In this document: in pieces, positions 44,290 to 59,509 of the stretch
Numbering within the stretch: position 1 is the first letter of the stretch
Layout: each line of letters begins with the position of its first letter
Assembly: GCF_006715785.1 (NCBI RefSeq)
Contig: NZ_VFNX01000001.1
Location: forward strand, 1,126,001 to 1,190,000
Source: Streptomyces puniciscabiei
GTDB taxonomy: Bacteria > Actinomycetota > Actinomycetes > Streptomycetales > Streptomycetaceae
Direction: 5' to 3'
DNA length: 64,000 nt
The notes under the pieces: generated by a model
Database searches by the model: none
What the model was told of the DNA's origin: nothing
The model's input: the letters and a program-made list of their open reading frames with translations, nothing else
Program-made: the position numbers and the translations under genes

Positions 44290-45758
44290 CTGCCCGCCTC
44301 CTCACTACACGCGGGCGAGCCGGCCAGCGGCTCGGCCACCAGGTCGACACCTTCCGTACCGACCACCTTCGCCTCGACCATACGTCCGACGCTCAGGCCG
44401 GCGCCGCTCGTGAGCAGGACCTGGCCGTCGGTCTCGGGCGCCTGGTGCGCGGCACGGCCGTACACGCCCTCTTCCTCGTCCACGGACTCGACCAGGACGC
44501 GCACCGTGTCGCCGACGCGCTCCTCGGCGCGCTGGGAGACGAGTTCCTCGGCCAGCCGGGACACCCGGGCCAGGCGGTCGGCGACGACGTCCTCGTCGAG
44601 CTTGTTGTCGTAGGTCGCCGCTTCCGTGCCCTCCTCGTCGGAGTAGCCGAAGACACCGATGGCGTCCAGGCGGGCGCCGTTCAGGAAGCGCTCCAGCTCG
44701 GCGAGGTCGGCCTCGCTCTCGCCGGGGAAGCCGACGATGAAGTTGGAGCGCACGCCGGCCTCGGGCGCCTTGGAGCGGATGGTGTCGAGCAGCTCCAGGA
44801 AGCGGTCGGTGTCGCCGAAGCGGCGCATGGCGCGCAGCACGCCGGGCGCGGAGTGCTGGAAGGACAGGTCGAAGTACGGGGCGACCTTCGGGGTGGAGGT
44901 CAGCACGTCGATCAGACCCGGGCGCATCTCGGCGGGCTGGAGGTAGCTGACCCGCACCCGCTCGATGCCGTCGACGTCGGCCAGCTCCGGCAGCAGGGAC
45001 TCCAGCAGGCGGATGTCGCCCAGGTCCTTGCCGTAGGAGGTGTTGTTCTCGGAGACCAGCATGATCTCCTTCACGCCCTGCTCGGCGAGCCACCGCGTCT
45101 CGTTGAGCACGTCGCTCGGGCGGCGGGAGATGAAGGAGCCCCGGAAGGACGGGATGGCGCAGAAGGAGCAGCGCCGGTCGCAGCCGGAGGCGAGCTTCAC
45201 GGAGGCGACCGGGGAGCCGTCGAGGCGGCGGCGCAGCGGCGCGCGGGGGCCGGAGGCGGGCGCGACGCCCTCCGGGAGGTCGGCCGGGGCGTGCCCGGGC
45301 AGGGCTACGGACGCGGCCGATTCCTGCCGCTCGGCCGGGGTGATCGGGAGCAGCTTGCGGCGGTCGCGCGGGGTGTGGGAGGCGTGGATGCCGCCGGACA
45401 GGATGGTCTGCAGGCGGTCGGAGATGTCCGCGTAGTCGTCGAAGCCGAGCACGCCGTCGGCCTCGGGCAGCGCCTCGGCCAGCTCCTTGCCGTACCGCTC
45501 GGCCATGCAGCCCACCGCCACGACGGCCTGGGTTCTGCCATGGTCCTTGAGGTCGTTGGCCTCCAGGAGGGCGTCGACGGAGTCCTTCTTGGCGGCCTCG
45601 ACGAAGCCACACGTGTTGACCACGGCGACGTCGGCGTCCGCGGCGTCCTCGACGAGCTGCCAGCCGTCCGCCTCCAAACGGCCTGCGAGCTCCTCCGAGT
45701 CCACCTCGTTACGGGCGCAGCCGAGTGTGACGAGTGCGACGGTACGGCGTTCAGGCAT
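44286..45758 (-). CDS. rimO: ribosomal protein S12 methylthiotransferase
   Basis: Adds a methylthio group to the conserved aspartate of ribosomal protein S12. A 490-residue protein: N-terminal MTTase domain with [30 protein letters not shown] and [11 protein letters not shown] (three Cys for the auxiliary cluster), radical [11 protein letters not shown] (~193-200), and C-terminal TRAM domain. A 25-residue linker before the radical SAM motif is longer than in E. coli. No Shine-Dalgarno; TACTCT lies 7 nt before the ATG. First gene of rimO-pgsA-cinA-clgR. Confidence 0.96.
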   Translation of the reverse strand: MPERRTVALVTLGCARNEVDSEELAGRLEADGWQLVEDAADADVAVVNTCGFVEAAKKDSVDALLEANDLKDHGRTQAVVAVGCMAERYGKELAEALPEADGVLGFDDYADISDRLQTILSGGIHASHTPRDRRKLLPITPAERQESAASVALPGHAPADLPEGVAPASGPRAPLRRRLDGSPVASVKLASGCDRRCSFCAIPSFRGSFISRRPSDVLNETRWLAEQGVKEIMLVSENNTSYGKDLGDIRLLESLLPELADVDGIERVRVSYLQPAEMRPGLIDVLTSTPKVAPYFDLSFQHSAPGVLRAMRRFGDTDRFLELLDTIRSKAPEAGVRSNFIVGFPGESEADLAELERFLNGARLDAIGVFGYSDEEGTEAATYDNKLDEDVVADRLARVSRLAEELVSQRAEERVGDTVRVLVESVDEEEGVYGRAAHQAPETDGQVLLTSGAGLSVGRMVEAKVVGTEGVDLVAEPLAGSPACSEEAGR

Positions 45759-45765
45759 GGGCTCA

Positions 45766-45771
45766 AGAGTA
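45766..45771 (-). promoter_or_regulatory. candidate -10 (TACTCT) for leaderless rimO mRNA
   Basis: The hexamer ends 7 nt before the rimO ATG. The miaB start has the same context. -35 not recognisable. Confidence 0.4.
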
Positions 45772-45796
45772 CTTCGTCTCACTGACAGCCCACGTC

Positions 45797-45828
45797 GACG
45801 GGGTTGGCCGATCTTGGCCAACCCCGTC
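45797..45828 (-). terminator. hairpin after the RodZ-like gene
   Basis: GACGGGGTTGGCC pairs perfectly over 13 bp with GGCCAACCCCGTC around a 6-nt loop. It lies between the RodZ-like stop and the rimO promoter. Confidence 0.75.
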
Positions 45829-45853
45829 ACATCCGTTCCGCCGCGGGGACGGG

Positions 45854-46699
45854 CTACCCGGCGACGGGGTCGCCCTTGGTGTAGGTGAGGCGCTCCACCT
45901 GGCCCGGCTGGAAGTTGTCGTCGATCTTCTTGCCGTTGACGTACAGCTCGATGGCGCCGGCGTCGCCGAGGATCAGGTTGATCTTGGTGCTGTCCTGGAA
46001 GGTCCTGGACTGGCCCTTGTTCAGCAGCCCGTCGAAGAGCATCCGGCCGTTGTGGTCCTTGGCCGAGATCCAGCTGCGTCCGTTGGGGGCGCTGATCTGG
46101 ACGGTCACCTTGTCCTGGGGTGCGGCGGCGATGGCGCTGTCGGAGGGCGCGGGGCTCGGCGCGGCAGGCTTGTCCTTCTTCGGCGTGGGCGAGGCCGGCC
46201 TGCTCGCGGTGGGCGTCCCGCCGCCCTGGGCGACCTGCGACTTCGCGTCGTTCCCGGAACCGCCGCCCTTGACCGCGGTGAAGCCGACGAAGCCGATCAC
46301 CACGACGATCGCGGCGACCATGGCGGCGGTCCAGTTCGGCCCGCGCCGCTCGGGCCGGATCCGCTCGGCCTCGAACAGGGGGGCTGCCGGGGTGGGGGCG
46401 GGACGGCCGCCGTGCTCGGCGTCGTACTGGGCGATCAGGGGCGCGGGATCGAGGTGGACGGCCTTGGCCAGCGTGCGGATGTGGCCGCGGGCGTACACAT
46501 CGCCGCCGCAGGGCGCGAAGTCGTCCGCCTCGATGGCATGGATGATGGCGATACGGACACGAGTGGCAGTGCTGACGTCGTCCACGGTGAGCCCGGCCGC
46601 GATCCGCGCCTGCTGCAGGGCGCGGCCCACGGAGACACGGGCTTCCTGGGACTCGTCTTGGAACGGACGCTCGTCTTCAGGGGAGTTGCCGATGGACAC
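45854..46699 (-). CDS. RodZ-like protein: XRE helix-turn-helix, membrane helix, DUF4115 domain
   Basis: A 281-residue single-pass protein. The cytoplasmic N-terminus has an XRE domain ([63 protein letters not shown]), then a membrane helix near residues 125-145 ([19 protein letters not shown]). A Pro/Ala/Lys linker follows, then an outside DUF4115 domain ([62 protein letters not shown]). Resembles the cell-shape factor RodZ. GTG at VSIGNSPED has AAAGG 7 nt upstream; a GTG nine codons earlier lacks one. Adjacent to ftsK. Confidence 0.9.
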   Translation of the reverse strand: MSIGNSPEDERPFQDESQEARVSVGRALQQARIAAGLTVDDVSTATRVRIAIIHAIEADDFAPCGGDVYARGHIRTLAKAVHLDPAPLIAQYDAEHGGRPAPTPAAPLFEAERIRPERRGPNWTAAMVAAIVVVIGFVGFTAVKGGGSGNDAKSQVAQGGGTPTASRPASPTPKKDKPAAPSPAPSDSAIAAAPQDKVTVQISAPNGRSWISAKDHNGRMLFDGLLNKGQSRTFQDSTKINLILGDAGAIELYVNGKKIDDNFQPGQVERLTYTKGDPVAG

Positions 46700-46796
46700 G
46701 GGGGCGCCTTTCGAGCGTGTAGCCACCTGTGCTGGAAGCTCAGTCTAGGGGGGGTACGAAAGGGTGGGGCAACCGGGCGGTCGGACTTTGTGCACC

Positions 46797-46820
46797 ATAG
46801 GAATGGCCGGACATTCCTAT
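46797..46820. repeat. 9-bp inverted repeat ATAGGAATG / CATTCCTAT
   Basis: Perfect arms with a 6-nt spacer, about 100 bp upstream of the RodZ-like start. May be an operator for that gene. Confidence 0.5.
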
Positions 46821-46889
46821 GATTCGACAGGCAGGTACCCCATGGTGGGACGCCTATCTGTCCTTTCGCTCAACTGGACGTACGACGAA

Positions 46890-46913
46890 GGGAAACGGTT
46901 GCTCGCCGTTCCC
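46890..46913 (-). terminator. weak hairpin downstream of ftsK
   Basis: GGGAAACGG pairs with CCGTTCCC with one bulged A, 63 bp after the ftsK stop. Confidence 0.4.
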
Positions 46914-46975
46914 TAACGGGTGGATCACGACGAAGCCGCCCGGCGTAACCGGCATCCGCCGAACGGCCCTTCGCC

Positions 46976-49720
46976 CTACTCCTCAGACTCCCCGCGAATC
47001 ATGGCGAGCACGCCGTCCAGCTCATCAGGCTTCACAAGAACGTCACGTGCCTTGGAGCCCTCGCTCGGGCCCACGACGCCCCGGGACTCCATGAGGTCCA
47101 TGAGCCGCCCGGCCTTGGCGAAGCCGACGCGCAGCTTGCGCTGGAGCATGGAGGTCGACCCGAACTGGGTGGAGACGACCAGCTCGGCCGCCTGGCACAG
47201 CAGGTCCAGGTCGTCGCCGATGTCCTCGTCGATCTCCTTCTTCTGCTTGGTGCCGACCGTGACGTCGTCCCGGAAGACCGGCGTCATCTGGTCCTTGCAG
47301 TGCTGGACGACGGCCGCGACCTCGGCCTCGGTCACGAAGGCGCCCTGCATGCGGGTCGGCTTGTTCGCCCCCATCGGCAGGAACAGGCCGTCGCCCTTGC
47401 CGATCAGCTTCTCGGCACCGGGCTGGTCGAGGATGACCCGGGAGTCGGCGAGCGAGGAGGTGGCGAAGGCCAGCCGGGAGGGCACGTTGGCCTTGATCAG
47501 ACCGGTGACCACGTCGACCGACGGGCGCTGGGTGGCGAGCACCAGATGGATGCCGGCCGCGCGCGCGAGCTGGGTGATGCGCACGATCGCGTCCTCGACG
47601 TCACGCGGGGCGACCATCATCAGGTCGGCCAGCTCGTCCACGATCACCAGCAGGTACGGGTAGGGCTGCAGCTCCCGCTCGCTGCCCTCCGGCGGCTTGA
47701 CCCTGCCCTCGCGGACGGCCCGGTTGAAGTCGTCGATGTGCCGGTAGCCGTAGGCCGCGAGGTCGTCGTAGCGCAGGTCCATCTCGCGCACGACCCACTG
47801 CAGCGCCTCGGCGGCCCGCTTGGGGTTGGTGATGATCGGCGTGATCAGGTGCGGGATGCCCTCGTAGGCGGTCAGCTCGACGCGCTTGGGGTCGACCAGG
47901 ATCATCCGGACGTCCTCCGGGGTCGCCCGCATCATGACCGAGGTGATCAGGCAGTTGATGCAGGACGACTTTCCGGAGCCGGTCGCACCGGCGACCAGCA
48001 TGTGCGGCATCTTCGCCAGCGAGTGCATCACGTACCCGCCCTCGACGTCCTTGCCGAAGGCGACCAGCATCGGGTCGTCGTCCTCGGCGGACTCCGCGAG
48101 GCGCAGCACGTCGCCGAGGTTGACCATCTCCCGGTCGGTGTTCGGGATCTCGATGCCGACCGCGGACTTGCCGGGGATCGGGCTGATGATCCGCACGTCC
48201 GGGCTGGCGACGGCGTAGGCGATGTTCTTGGTCAGCGCGGTGATCCGCTCGACCTTCACGGCGGGGCCGAGCTCGACCTCGTAGCGGGTGACCGTCGGGC
48301 CGCGGGTGAAGCCGGTGACGGCGGCGTCGACCTTGAACTCGGTGAACACCTGGGTGAGCGAGGCGACGACCGCGTCGTTCGCGGCACTGCGGGCCTTGCC
48401 GGGGCCGCCGCGCGTGAGCAGGTCCAGCGACGGCAGCGCGTAGGTGACGTCCCCGGAGAGCTGGAGCTGCTCCGCGCGCGGCGGCAGGTCGCGGGGCTCG
48501 TCGGGGGCCTTCTTGGTCAGGTCGGGGACGATCCCGGCCTGGAGCTTCTCCTGCTTGGGGCGCGCGGCCGGGACCGGCGTCGGAGCGGGCGCGGGGGCCG
48601 GCTCCGGGGTGGGCACCGGTGTGGTCTCCTCGCGGTCGCCGACACTGACGCCCTGGGTGAGGTCGGCGACCAGCGGGGAGGGCGGCATGCCGTGCAGCAC
48701 CGCGCCGTCCAGCGCCGCGGCGGCGGCCGCCGCGACGTCCACGGCGTCCATCCGGCGCTGCGGATCCGGCTGGGGCACCGCGGAGCGCCTGGGGCGGCCA
48801 CGGCGCTGCGAGAGGGCCTCCTCCTCGGCGCCGTCGGGGTCGTACGCCCGGGGGGCGGACGAGCGCTTTCGGGGGCGCGCGGGCAGCGCCTCGCGCCATT
48901 GGTCGTCGTAGCGCTCGTCGTCCTCGGTGAACTCCTCCGCCTCGTGGTCGTGCAGCACGCCCAGGCGTACGCCGAGCGCGCGCAGCCGCTGCGGGATGGC
49001 GTTGACCGGGGTGGCGGTCACCACGAGCAGCCCGAAGAGCGTCAGCAGCACCAGCAGGGGTACGGCGAGCACGTCGGTCATGCTGTACGTCAGCGGGGTG
49101 GCCGCCGCCCAGCCGATGAGGCCGCCGGCGTCCCTTATGGCCTGCATGCCGTCGCTGCGCGCGGGCGAGCCGCACGCGATGTGGACCTGGCCGAGCACGC
49201 CGATGACGAGCGCGGACAGGCCGATCACGATCCGTCCGTTGGCCTCCGGCTGCTCCGGGTGCCGGATGAACCGTACGGCGATCACCGCGAGCAGGATCGG
49301 CACCAGGAGGTCGAGCCGGCCGAACGCGCCGGTGACGAGGATCTCCACGAGGTCGCCGACGGGACCCTTCAGGTCGGCCCAGGTGCCGGCGGCGACGATC
49401 AGCGCGATGCCGAACAGCAGCAGCGCGATGCCGTCCTTGCGGTGGGCCGGATCGAGGTTCTTCGCACCCTGCCCTATGCCGCGGAAGACGGCGCCGACGG
49501 CGTGCGCGAGGCCCAGCCAGAGGGCGCGCACAAGCCGGTACACGCCCCCGGTGGGGCTGGGCGCCGGCTTCGGCGGCGCGGCCTTTCGGGCCGGGGCCTT
49601 CTTGGCGGGCGCCTTCTTGGCCGGGGCCTTCTTCGCTGCGGCCTTCCTCGCCGGAGCCTTCGAGGGAGCGGCCGCCTTCTTCGCGGGCTGCTTCTTGGCT
49701 GCGGAGGGACGTGAGGCCAT
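46976..49720 (-). CDS. ftsK: DNA translocase FtsK
   Basis: Septum-located motor that pumps chromosome arms during sporulation. A 914-residue protein: an Ala/Lys-rich N-terminal stretch (~5-55, KKAPAKKAPA type repeats), four to five membrane helices (~75-240), a Pro/Ala/Glu linker, the RecA-like motor with Walker A GATGSGKS (~577-584) and Walker B LLVIVDELADLMM, and a C-terminal winged-helix gamma domain (~850-910: LLCQAAELVVSTQFGSTSMLQRKLRVGFAKAGRLMDLMESRGVVGP). ATG at MASRPSAAKK; no ribosome site, but TAACCT lies 7 nt upstream, so it may be leaderless. An upstream in-frame ATG has no support. Confidence 0.96.
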   Translation of the reverse strand: MASRPSAAKKQPAKKAAAPSKAPARKAAAKKAPAKKAPAKKAPARKAAPPKPAPSPTGGVYRLVRALWLGLAHAVGAVFRGIGQGAKNLDPAHRKDGIALLLFGIALIVAAGTWADLKGPVGDLVEILVTGAFGRLDLLVPILLAVIAVRFIRHPEQPEANGRIVIGLSALVIGVLGQVHIACGSPARSDGMQAIRDAGGLIGWAAATPLTYSMTDVLAVPLLVLLTLFGLLVVTATPVNAIPQRLRALGVRLGVLHDHEAEEFTEDDERYDDQWREALPARPRKRSSAPRAYDPDGAEEEALSQRRGRPRRSAVPQPDPQRRMDAVDVAAAAAAALDGAVLHGMPPSPLVADLTQGVSVGDREETTPVPTPEPAPAPAPTPVPAARPKQEKLQAGIVPDLTKKAPDEPRDLPPRAEQLQLSGDVTYALPSLDLLTRGGPGKARSAANDAVVASLTQVFTEFKVDAAVTGFTRGPTVTRYEVELGPAVKVERITALTKNIAYAVASPDVRIISPIPGKSAVGIEIPNTDREMVNLGDVLRLAESAEDDDPMLVAFGKDVEGGYVMHSLAKMPHMLVAGATGSGKSSCINCLITSVMMRATPEDVRMILVDPKRVELTAYEGIPHLITPIITNPKRAAEALQWVVREMDLRYDDLAAYGYRHIDDFNRAVREGRVKPPEGSERELQPYPYLLVIVDELADLMMVAPRDVEDAIVRITQLARAAGIHLVLATQRPSVDVVTGLIKANVPSRLAFATSSLADSRVILDQPGAEKLIGKGDGLFLPMGANKPTRMQGAFVTEAEVAAVVQHCKDQMTPVFRDDVTVGTKQKKEIDEDIGDDLDLLCQAAELVVSTQFGSTSMLQRKLRVGFAKAGRLMDLMESRGVVGPSEGSKARDVLVKPDELDGVLAMIRGESEE

Positions 49721-49727
49721 GGGTGTG

Positions 49728-49733
49728 AGGTTA
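49728..49733 (-). promoter_or_regulatory. candidate -10 (TAACCT) for leaderless ftsK mRNA
   Basis: The hexamer ends 7 nt before the ftsK ATG. -35 unclear. Confidence 0.35.
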
Positions 49734-49844
49734 CCGGGGGAGACGACAGCGGACACGTGTGCCCACAGCTTCACCCGTTCGTGTCGCCCTTGGCGCGGAC
49801 CGGAACTGACGCACGCTCATGGGCAACCGCCACCTGGGCGTACG

Positions 49845-50099
49845 TCAGTTCTGCGCGGGTACCGAGGAGCCGCCGGGGCCGGCGCCCGGCTCCAGGGCGT
49901 CGAGAGCGCGCCGCAACCCGGTGAGCTTGCGCTCCAGATGGGCCGCCGTGGCCACCGCGGCCGCGTCCGCGGAGTCGTCGTCCAGCTGCTTGGACAGGGC
50001 CTCGGCCTGCTCCTCCACGGCCGCGAGCCGCGCGGACAGCTCGGCGAGCAGCCCTGCGGACTCCTTGCCGCCGACCGCGCCCTTGCCGCCGCCCTCCAA
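49845..50099 (-). pseudogene. osaB: coiled-coil tail of OsaB, separated from the receiver domain by an in-frame TAG
   Basis: 84 codons directly following the osaB TAG in the same frame. They read LEGGGKGAVGGKESAGLLAE then LSARLAAVEEQAEALSKQL, DDDSADAAAVATAAHLERKLTGLRRALDALEPG, with clear heptad spacing. Third positions are strongly G/C, as in real coding sequence. No start other than the TTG next to the TAG exists, and that TTG has no ribosome site, so it is unlikely to be a gene by itself. The intact protein would be about 226 residues. It can be expressed only by readthrough, or the TAG is a mutation or a sequence error. Confidence 0.7.
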
Positions 50100-50525
50100 C
50101 TACAGCCGCAGCAGCGCCGCCTGCTCGCGCAGCTGGCAGTTCTTCATGTACAGCTCGACGAACACCGAGACCTTGGCGCGCAGCACCCACGGGTCGAAAG
50201 GCTTGGAGATGTAGTCGACCGCGCCCGCCGCATAGCCCCGGAAGGTGTGGTGCGGCCCGTGGTTGATCGCCGTGAGGAAGATGATCGGGATGTCCCGGGT
50301 CCGCTCGCGCCGCTTGATGTGCGCGGCGGTCTCGAACCCGTCCATGCCCGGCATCTGGACGTCCAGCAGAATGACCGCGAAATCGTCCGTGAGCAGTGCC
50401 TTGAGCGCTTCCTCCCCGGACGATGCCCGCACCAGCGTCTGATCGAGCGCCGAGAGGATCGCCTCCAGCGCCAGCAGATTCTCCGGCCGGTCATCGACCA
50501 GGAGGATCTTGGCCTTCTGCACCAT
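50100..50525 (-). CDS. osaB: OsaB response regulator, receiver domain ending at an in-frame TAG
   Basis: A 141-residue product. Complete receiver: DD at 11-12, phospho-acceptor Asp55 in VILLDVQMPGMDG, Thr85 in FLTAINHG, Lys108 in DYISKPFDPW, followed by helix VLRAKVSVFVELYMKNCQLREQAALLRL. The stop TAG lies at 50100-50102 and the next codons continue into a coiled coil. In S. coelicolor OsaB is needed for growth at high osmolarity and, from memory, has no DNA-binding domain but a coiled-coil C-terminus. GAGGAGGG before the ATG is strong. Downstream of the hybrid kinase osaA on the same strand, about 300 bp away. Confidence 0.88.
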   Translation of the reverse strand: MVQKAKILLVDDRPENLLALEAILSALDQTLVRASSGEEALKALLTDDFAVILLDVQMPGMDGFETAAHIKRRERTRDIPIIFLTAINHGPHHTFRGYAAGAVDYISKPFDPWVLRAKVSVFVELYMKNCQLREQAALLRL

Positions 50526-50823
50526 GGCCCGCCCTCCTCGCCCCGGCGGTACACCGGGCGCCGCCCCAGGGGACGACTCCCTTTCGCCGCCCGTCCTTGT
50601 GCCGGTCATCGTAGCCGCACCCCGCCTGTCGCCACACCCTGTCACCGCGATGTCACTGTGCACATACCGGAAACGCGGCGGGAGCCGGGATGGTTCCCGG
50701 AATCCCGCATTCCCATATGCACGCAGGCCACCCTAAGCCGTACGTTCGCCATCACCTCAAGTGGGCAACTCCGGACCCACGCCAAGGGTTCCCGGGTGTT
50801 CACATCCCGGTGGCCGGATCTCG

Positions 50824-56289
<5,466 letters not shown>

Positions 56290-56698
56290 TGTGTCCCTCC
56301 CGGAGGGGTAGACCGTTACTGCTGTGCTCGGCCGCTTCGGGCCGGGGTGCCGCTGATCGGCATACCGGTTACGTCCGCGTACCCGTTACTGCTGCGTATT
56401 TCTGCCAGACGAGATCCGGCCACACCAGAGGCTGCTGCCCGCCGTACACGGAACACACGCAGGCTGACCCGACCTTCATCAGAAGCTTGCCCAGTGTTTC
56501 ACCCCGGCCGAACCAGGCCATAACAGTTCGGCAGCTTCGCACATCGTCCGCACACCCTGGGGGGTAAACACCGGCGACCGGCATCCGCTCGGACGGCGAA
56601 GGTAAGTAACCTTGCATGCGGCTGTCCAGCCGCACCGGTCCGACCGGCCTGGGCGGTGGCACGAGCACGAGCGGGCATCGGAGGGGCGGCCGCAGACC
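56290..56698. other. 409-bp divergent control region between osaA and the RsbU-like gene
   Basis: It holds a 12-bp direct repeat CCGTTACTGCTG at 56313-56324 and 56383-56394 on the osaA side, and a near-palindrome AAGGTAAGTAACCTT around 56600-56614 on the other. No gene is seen. Confidence 0.5.
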
Positions 56699-59458
56699 AT
56701 GACCACCGGAGTGATCCCGGGGGAACAGCCCCCGGAGCCACAGCCGACGGGCGAGCTGATGCCGCAGCAGCGGAGCGAGCCGGCCGGCCACGCAGCCCTG
56801 CACGTAGACAACCGGCCGAGGAGTTCTGTGATCACCGCGCGCGCGGCCGCCACCTTCGAGCCCGTCGGGCGATCGGTCGCGACCGCCCGGTCCTTCGTCC
56901 GCGACACCCTGCAGGGCTGGGGCTTCGCCGACATCGTCGACGACGCCGTGGTCCTCACCAGCGAGCTGGTGACGAACGCGGTCGTCCACGCGGGCACCCA
57001 CGCGGACGTCCTGTGCCTGCGTACCGAGGACGGCGTGCGCATCGAGGTCTCCGACCGCTACCCCGAGCGCGAGGTCCCTCTCCAGGGCGCCGCGGCCACG
57101 ATGGGCAGCCCCGACCGCGAGGGCGGCCGCGGCCTGCAGCTGTGCGCCGCCCTGGCCACCCGCTGGGGCGTCGACTACACGCCGACCCACAAGAACGTCT
57201 GGTTCCAGCTCAACCTCCCCGAACGCCCGGTCGGCACCCGCACGGCTGGGCCGTCCCTCCCGGCCGATCTGCTTCCGCTGGCCGACGGCCGGGTCCGCGT
57301 CGCCGTCCTCCAGGTCGACCGGAAGGGCACCGTCACCTCCTGGAACGAGGACGCCGAAGACCTGTTCGGCCACCCGGCCGCCGAGGTCATCGGCAGGCCG
57401 CTGACCGAACTGGCGGCCTGGCCGCACACCCCGGGCACCAGCACCGGCGTGGCCGAGGCCCTGCAGCTCTCCCGCTGGGAGGGCAGCTACGGCATCCGCG
57501 GCGCCGACGGCCGGGTGGTCTCGGTCTACGCCTCCCACCTCAGGGTCCGCGACACCGGCGGCGAGCCCTCCACCGTCTGCCTGCTGGTCCGCGAGGACGA
57601 GCGCGCCGTCCTGCAGAGCCCGCCGCGCGTCCCGGCCGGCGACCAGACCCAGTCGTCCGACGGCCAGAGCACCGACCCCTTCGAGGTCTTCATCGGCTCC
57701 CCCGCCCCGGACGACCTCGACGGCCTCCTGCAGCGCACGGTGGAGCGCGCCCGTGACATGCTCGACGGCGACTCCGCGTTCCTGCTGCTGGCCACCGACG
57801 ACGAGACCGAACTGGAGGTCCGCGCCTCCACCGGCCTGCCCTCCGCCCGCCAGCGCTTCGCGCGCGTGCCGGTCGAGGCCGGCCCCGGCCGCTACGGCTC
57901 CGCACGCATGCCGGCCGTCCACGACGACCTCACGTCCGTGCCGGGCGCCGTACCGCTGCTCGCCGGCACCGGGATGCGCTCGGTCGTCACGGTCCCGCTG
58001 AAGGTCGAGGGCCGCCTCACCGGCTCGCTCGGCGTCGCGGCCGAGGCTCCCGGCCGGTACTCCAACGAGGAGGCGCTGCGCCTGCAGTTCGCCGCCGACC
58101 GCATTGCCCTGGCCGTCGAGTCGGCCCGTCTCGGCGAGCTGGAGCGGTTGCGCCGCGGCTCCCTGAGCTTCCTGGTCGAGGCCTCCGACCTGCTGGCCGG
58201 CACCCTGGACCGCGACCAGACGCTGGCCCTGATGGCCCAGATGACGGTCCCGACCCTGGCCACCTGGTGCGCCGTCTATACGATCGCCGACCAGGCCTCC
58301 GAGCCGTATCTGTCGTACGTGCTGCACGAGGACGAGGAACTCATCGACGGCATCAAGTCATTGTTGTCGAAGATCCCGCCGCCCGACCCGGTACCGACGC
58401 CCGGCGCCCGCGTCTGGACGGCCCCCGGCGAGGTCGCCCACAAGGCCGCCCTGCGCACCTCCATGCGCAGCCTCGGCCTGTCCGGCGGCCCCACGCACCG
58501 GCTCTCCTCCGGTATCGGCCCGACCCTCGCCACGGCCTCCGCGGTGGGCGGTGAGACGGTCGTGCTCCCGCTCGTCGCCCGCAACCGCGTCATCGGCATG
58601 CTGGTCCTCGGCAAGCCCACCGACGAACACTTCCGCCAGGAGATCCTGGAACTGGCCGAGGACCTGTCCCGCCGGGCCGCCCTCGCCCTGGACAACGCCC
58701 GTCTCTACTCGGAGCGCACGGCCATCAGCCAGGCCCTCCAGCGCAGCCTGCTGCCGCCCGGTACCCCGAACATCGAGGGTGTCGAGGTCGAGGTCATCTA
58801 CCGCGCGGCCGGCGAGGGCAACGAGGTCGGCGGCGACTTCTACGACCTGTTCCCGATCGGCAACGGCGCCTACGGCTTCGCCATCGGCGACGTCTGCGGT
58901 ACGGGCCCGAACGCGGCGGCGGTCACCGGCCTCGCCCGGCACGCCCTGCGCCTGCTGGCCCGCGAGGGCCTCTCCGGACCCGCGGTGCTGCAGCGCCTGA
59001 ACTCCGCGATCCTCGACGAGGGCGACCGCAGCCGCTTCCTGACCCTCCTGTACGGCGAGATGCGCCCGCAGGAGGACGGCAGCGCCGAGCTGAAGGTGGT
59101 CTGCGCCGGCCACCCGCTGCCGCTGCGCCTGCGCCAGGACGGCACCGTGACACCGGCCGCCGAACCGCAGCCGCTGCTGGGCGTGATCGAGGACCTGGAA
59201 CTGCACGAGGAGACGGTCACCCTCGACCCGGGCGACGTCCTGCTCTGCGTCACGGACGGCGTCACCGAACGCCGTGAGGGCACGCGCATGCTGGGTGACG
59301 ACGGCCTCGCCGACGTGCTCACGACCTGCACGGGTCTCACCGCGGGGGCGGTCGCCGCACGCATCATGCGGGCGGTGGAGCGCTTCGCGTCGGACGCCCC
59401 GTCGGACGACATGGCGATCCTGGCCATGCGGGTCCCGGGAATCCACAAGGACGGATGA
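56699..59458 (+). CDS. RsbU/SpoIIE-type PP2C phosphatase with kinase-like, PAS and GAF domains
   Basis: A 919-residue multi-domain signalling protein. Order: ATPase domain of the RsbW anti-sigma kinase type (~55-190, LTSELVTNAVVHAG and GRGLQLCAALATRWGVDY), PAS (~200-310, VDRKGTVTSWNEDAEDLFGHPAAEVIGRPL), GAF (~345-480), second GAF (~490-660), SpoIIE phosphatase (~690-915: GNEVGGDFYDLFPIG, GDVCGTGPNAAAVTGLARHALR, CVTDGVTERREG, SDDMAILAMRV). Combines possible kinase and phosphatase activity toward anti-sigma antagonists. ATG at MTTGVIPGEQ; GGAGGGG lies 13 nt upstream. Divergent from osaA, which suggests a role in osmotic stress (inference). Confidence 0.92.
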   Translation: MTTGVIPGEQPPEPQPTGELMPQQRSEPAGHAALHVDNRPRSSVITARAAATFEPVGRSVATARSFVRDTLQGWGFADIVDDAVVLTSELVTNAVVHAGTHADVLCLRTEDGVRIEVSDRYPEREVPLQGAAATMGSPDREGGRGLQLCAALATRWGVDYTPTHKNVWFQLNLPERPVGTRTAGPSLPADLLPLADGRVRVAVLQVDRKGTVTSWNEDAEDLFGHPAAEVIGRPLTELAAWPHTPGTSTGVAEALQLSRWEGSYGIRGADGRVVSVYASHLRVRDTGGEPSTVCLLVREDERAVLQSPPRVPAGDQTQSSDGQSTDPFEVFIGSPAPDDLDGLLQRTVERARDMLDGDSAFLLLATDDETELEVRASTGLPSARQRFARVPVEAGPGRYGSARMPAVHDDLTSVPGAVPLLAGTGMRSVVTVPLKVEGRLTGSLGVAAEAPGRYSNEEALRLQFAADRIALAVESARLGELERLRRGSLSFLVEASDLLAGTLDRDQTLALMAQMTVPTLATWCAVYTIADQASEPYLSYVLHEDEELIDGIKSLLSKIPPPDPVPTPGARVWTAPGEVAHKAALRTSMRSLGLSGGPTHRLSSGIGPTLATASAVGGETVVLPLVARNRVIGMLVLGKPTDEHFRQEILELAEDLSRRAALALDNARLYSERTAISQALQRSLLPPGTPNIEGVEVEVIYRAAGEGNEVGGDFYDLFPIGNGAYGFAIGDVCGTGPNAAAVTGLARHALRLLAREGLSGPAVLQRLNSAILDEGDRSRFLTLLYGEMRPQEDGSAELKVVCAGHPLPLRLRQDGTVTPAAEPQPLLGVIEDLELHEETVTLDPGDVLLCVTDGVTERREGTRMLGDDGLADVLTTCTGLTAGAVAARIMRAVERFASDAPSDDMAILAMRVPGIHKDG

Positions 59459-59474
59459 GAACGAGCGCATGAGA

Positions 59475-59506
59475 AAGGCCGCACCCGAAAGGGTGAGGCC
59501 TTTTTT
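59475..59506 (+). terminator. rho-independent terminator with GAAA tetraloop
   Basis: AAGGCCGCACCC, loop GAAA, GGGTGAGGCC and a T6 run, with one G-A mismatch, 17 bp after the phosphatase stop. Confidence 0.88.
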
Positions 59507-59509
59507 CTG

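Noticed and set aside
46803..46916. 37-codon plus-strand frame between the RodZ-like gene and ftsK
   Set aside because: Third positions are not biased, there is no convincing ribosome site, and it overlaps an inverted repeat and a hairpin.
47300..49714. 804-codon plus-strand open frame
   Set aside because: Antisense shadow of ftsK; composition follows complementary codons and no domain is visible.
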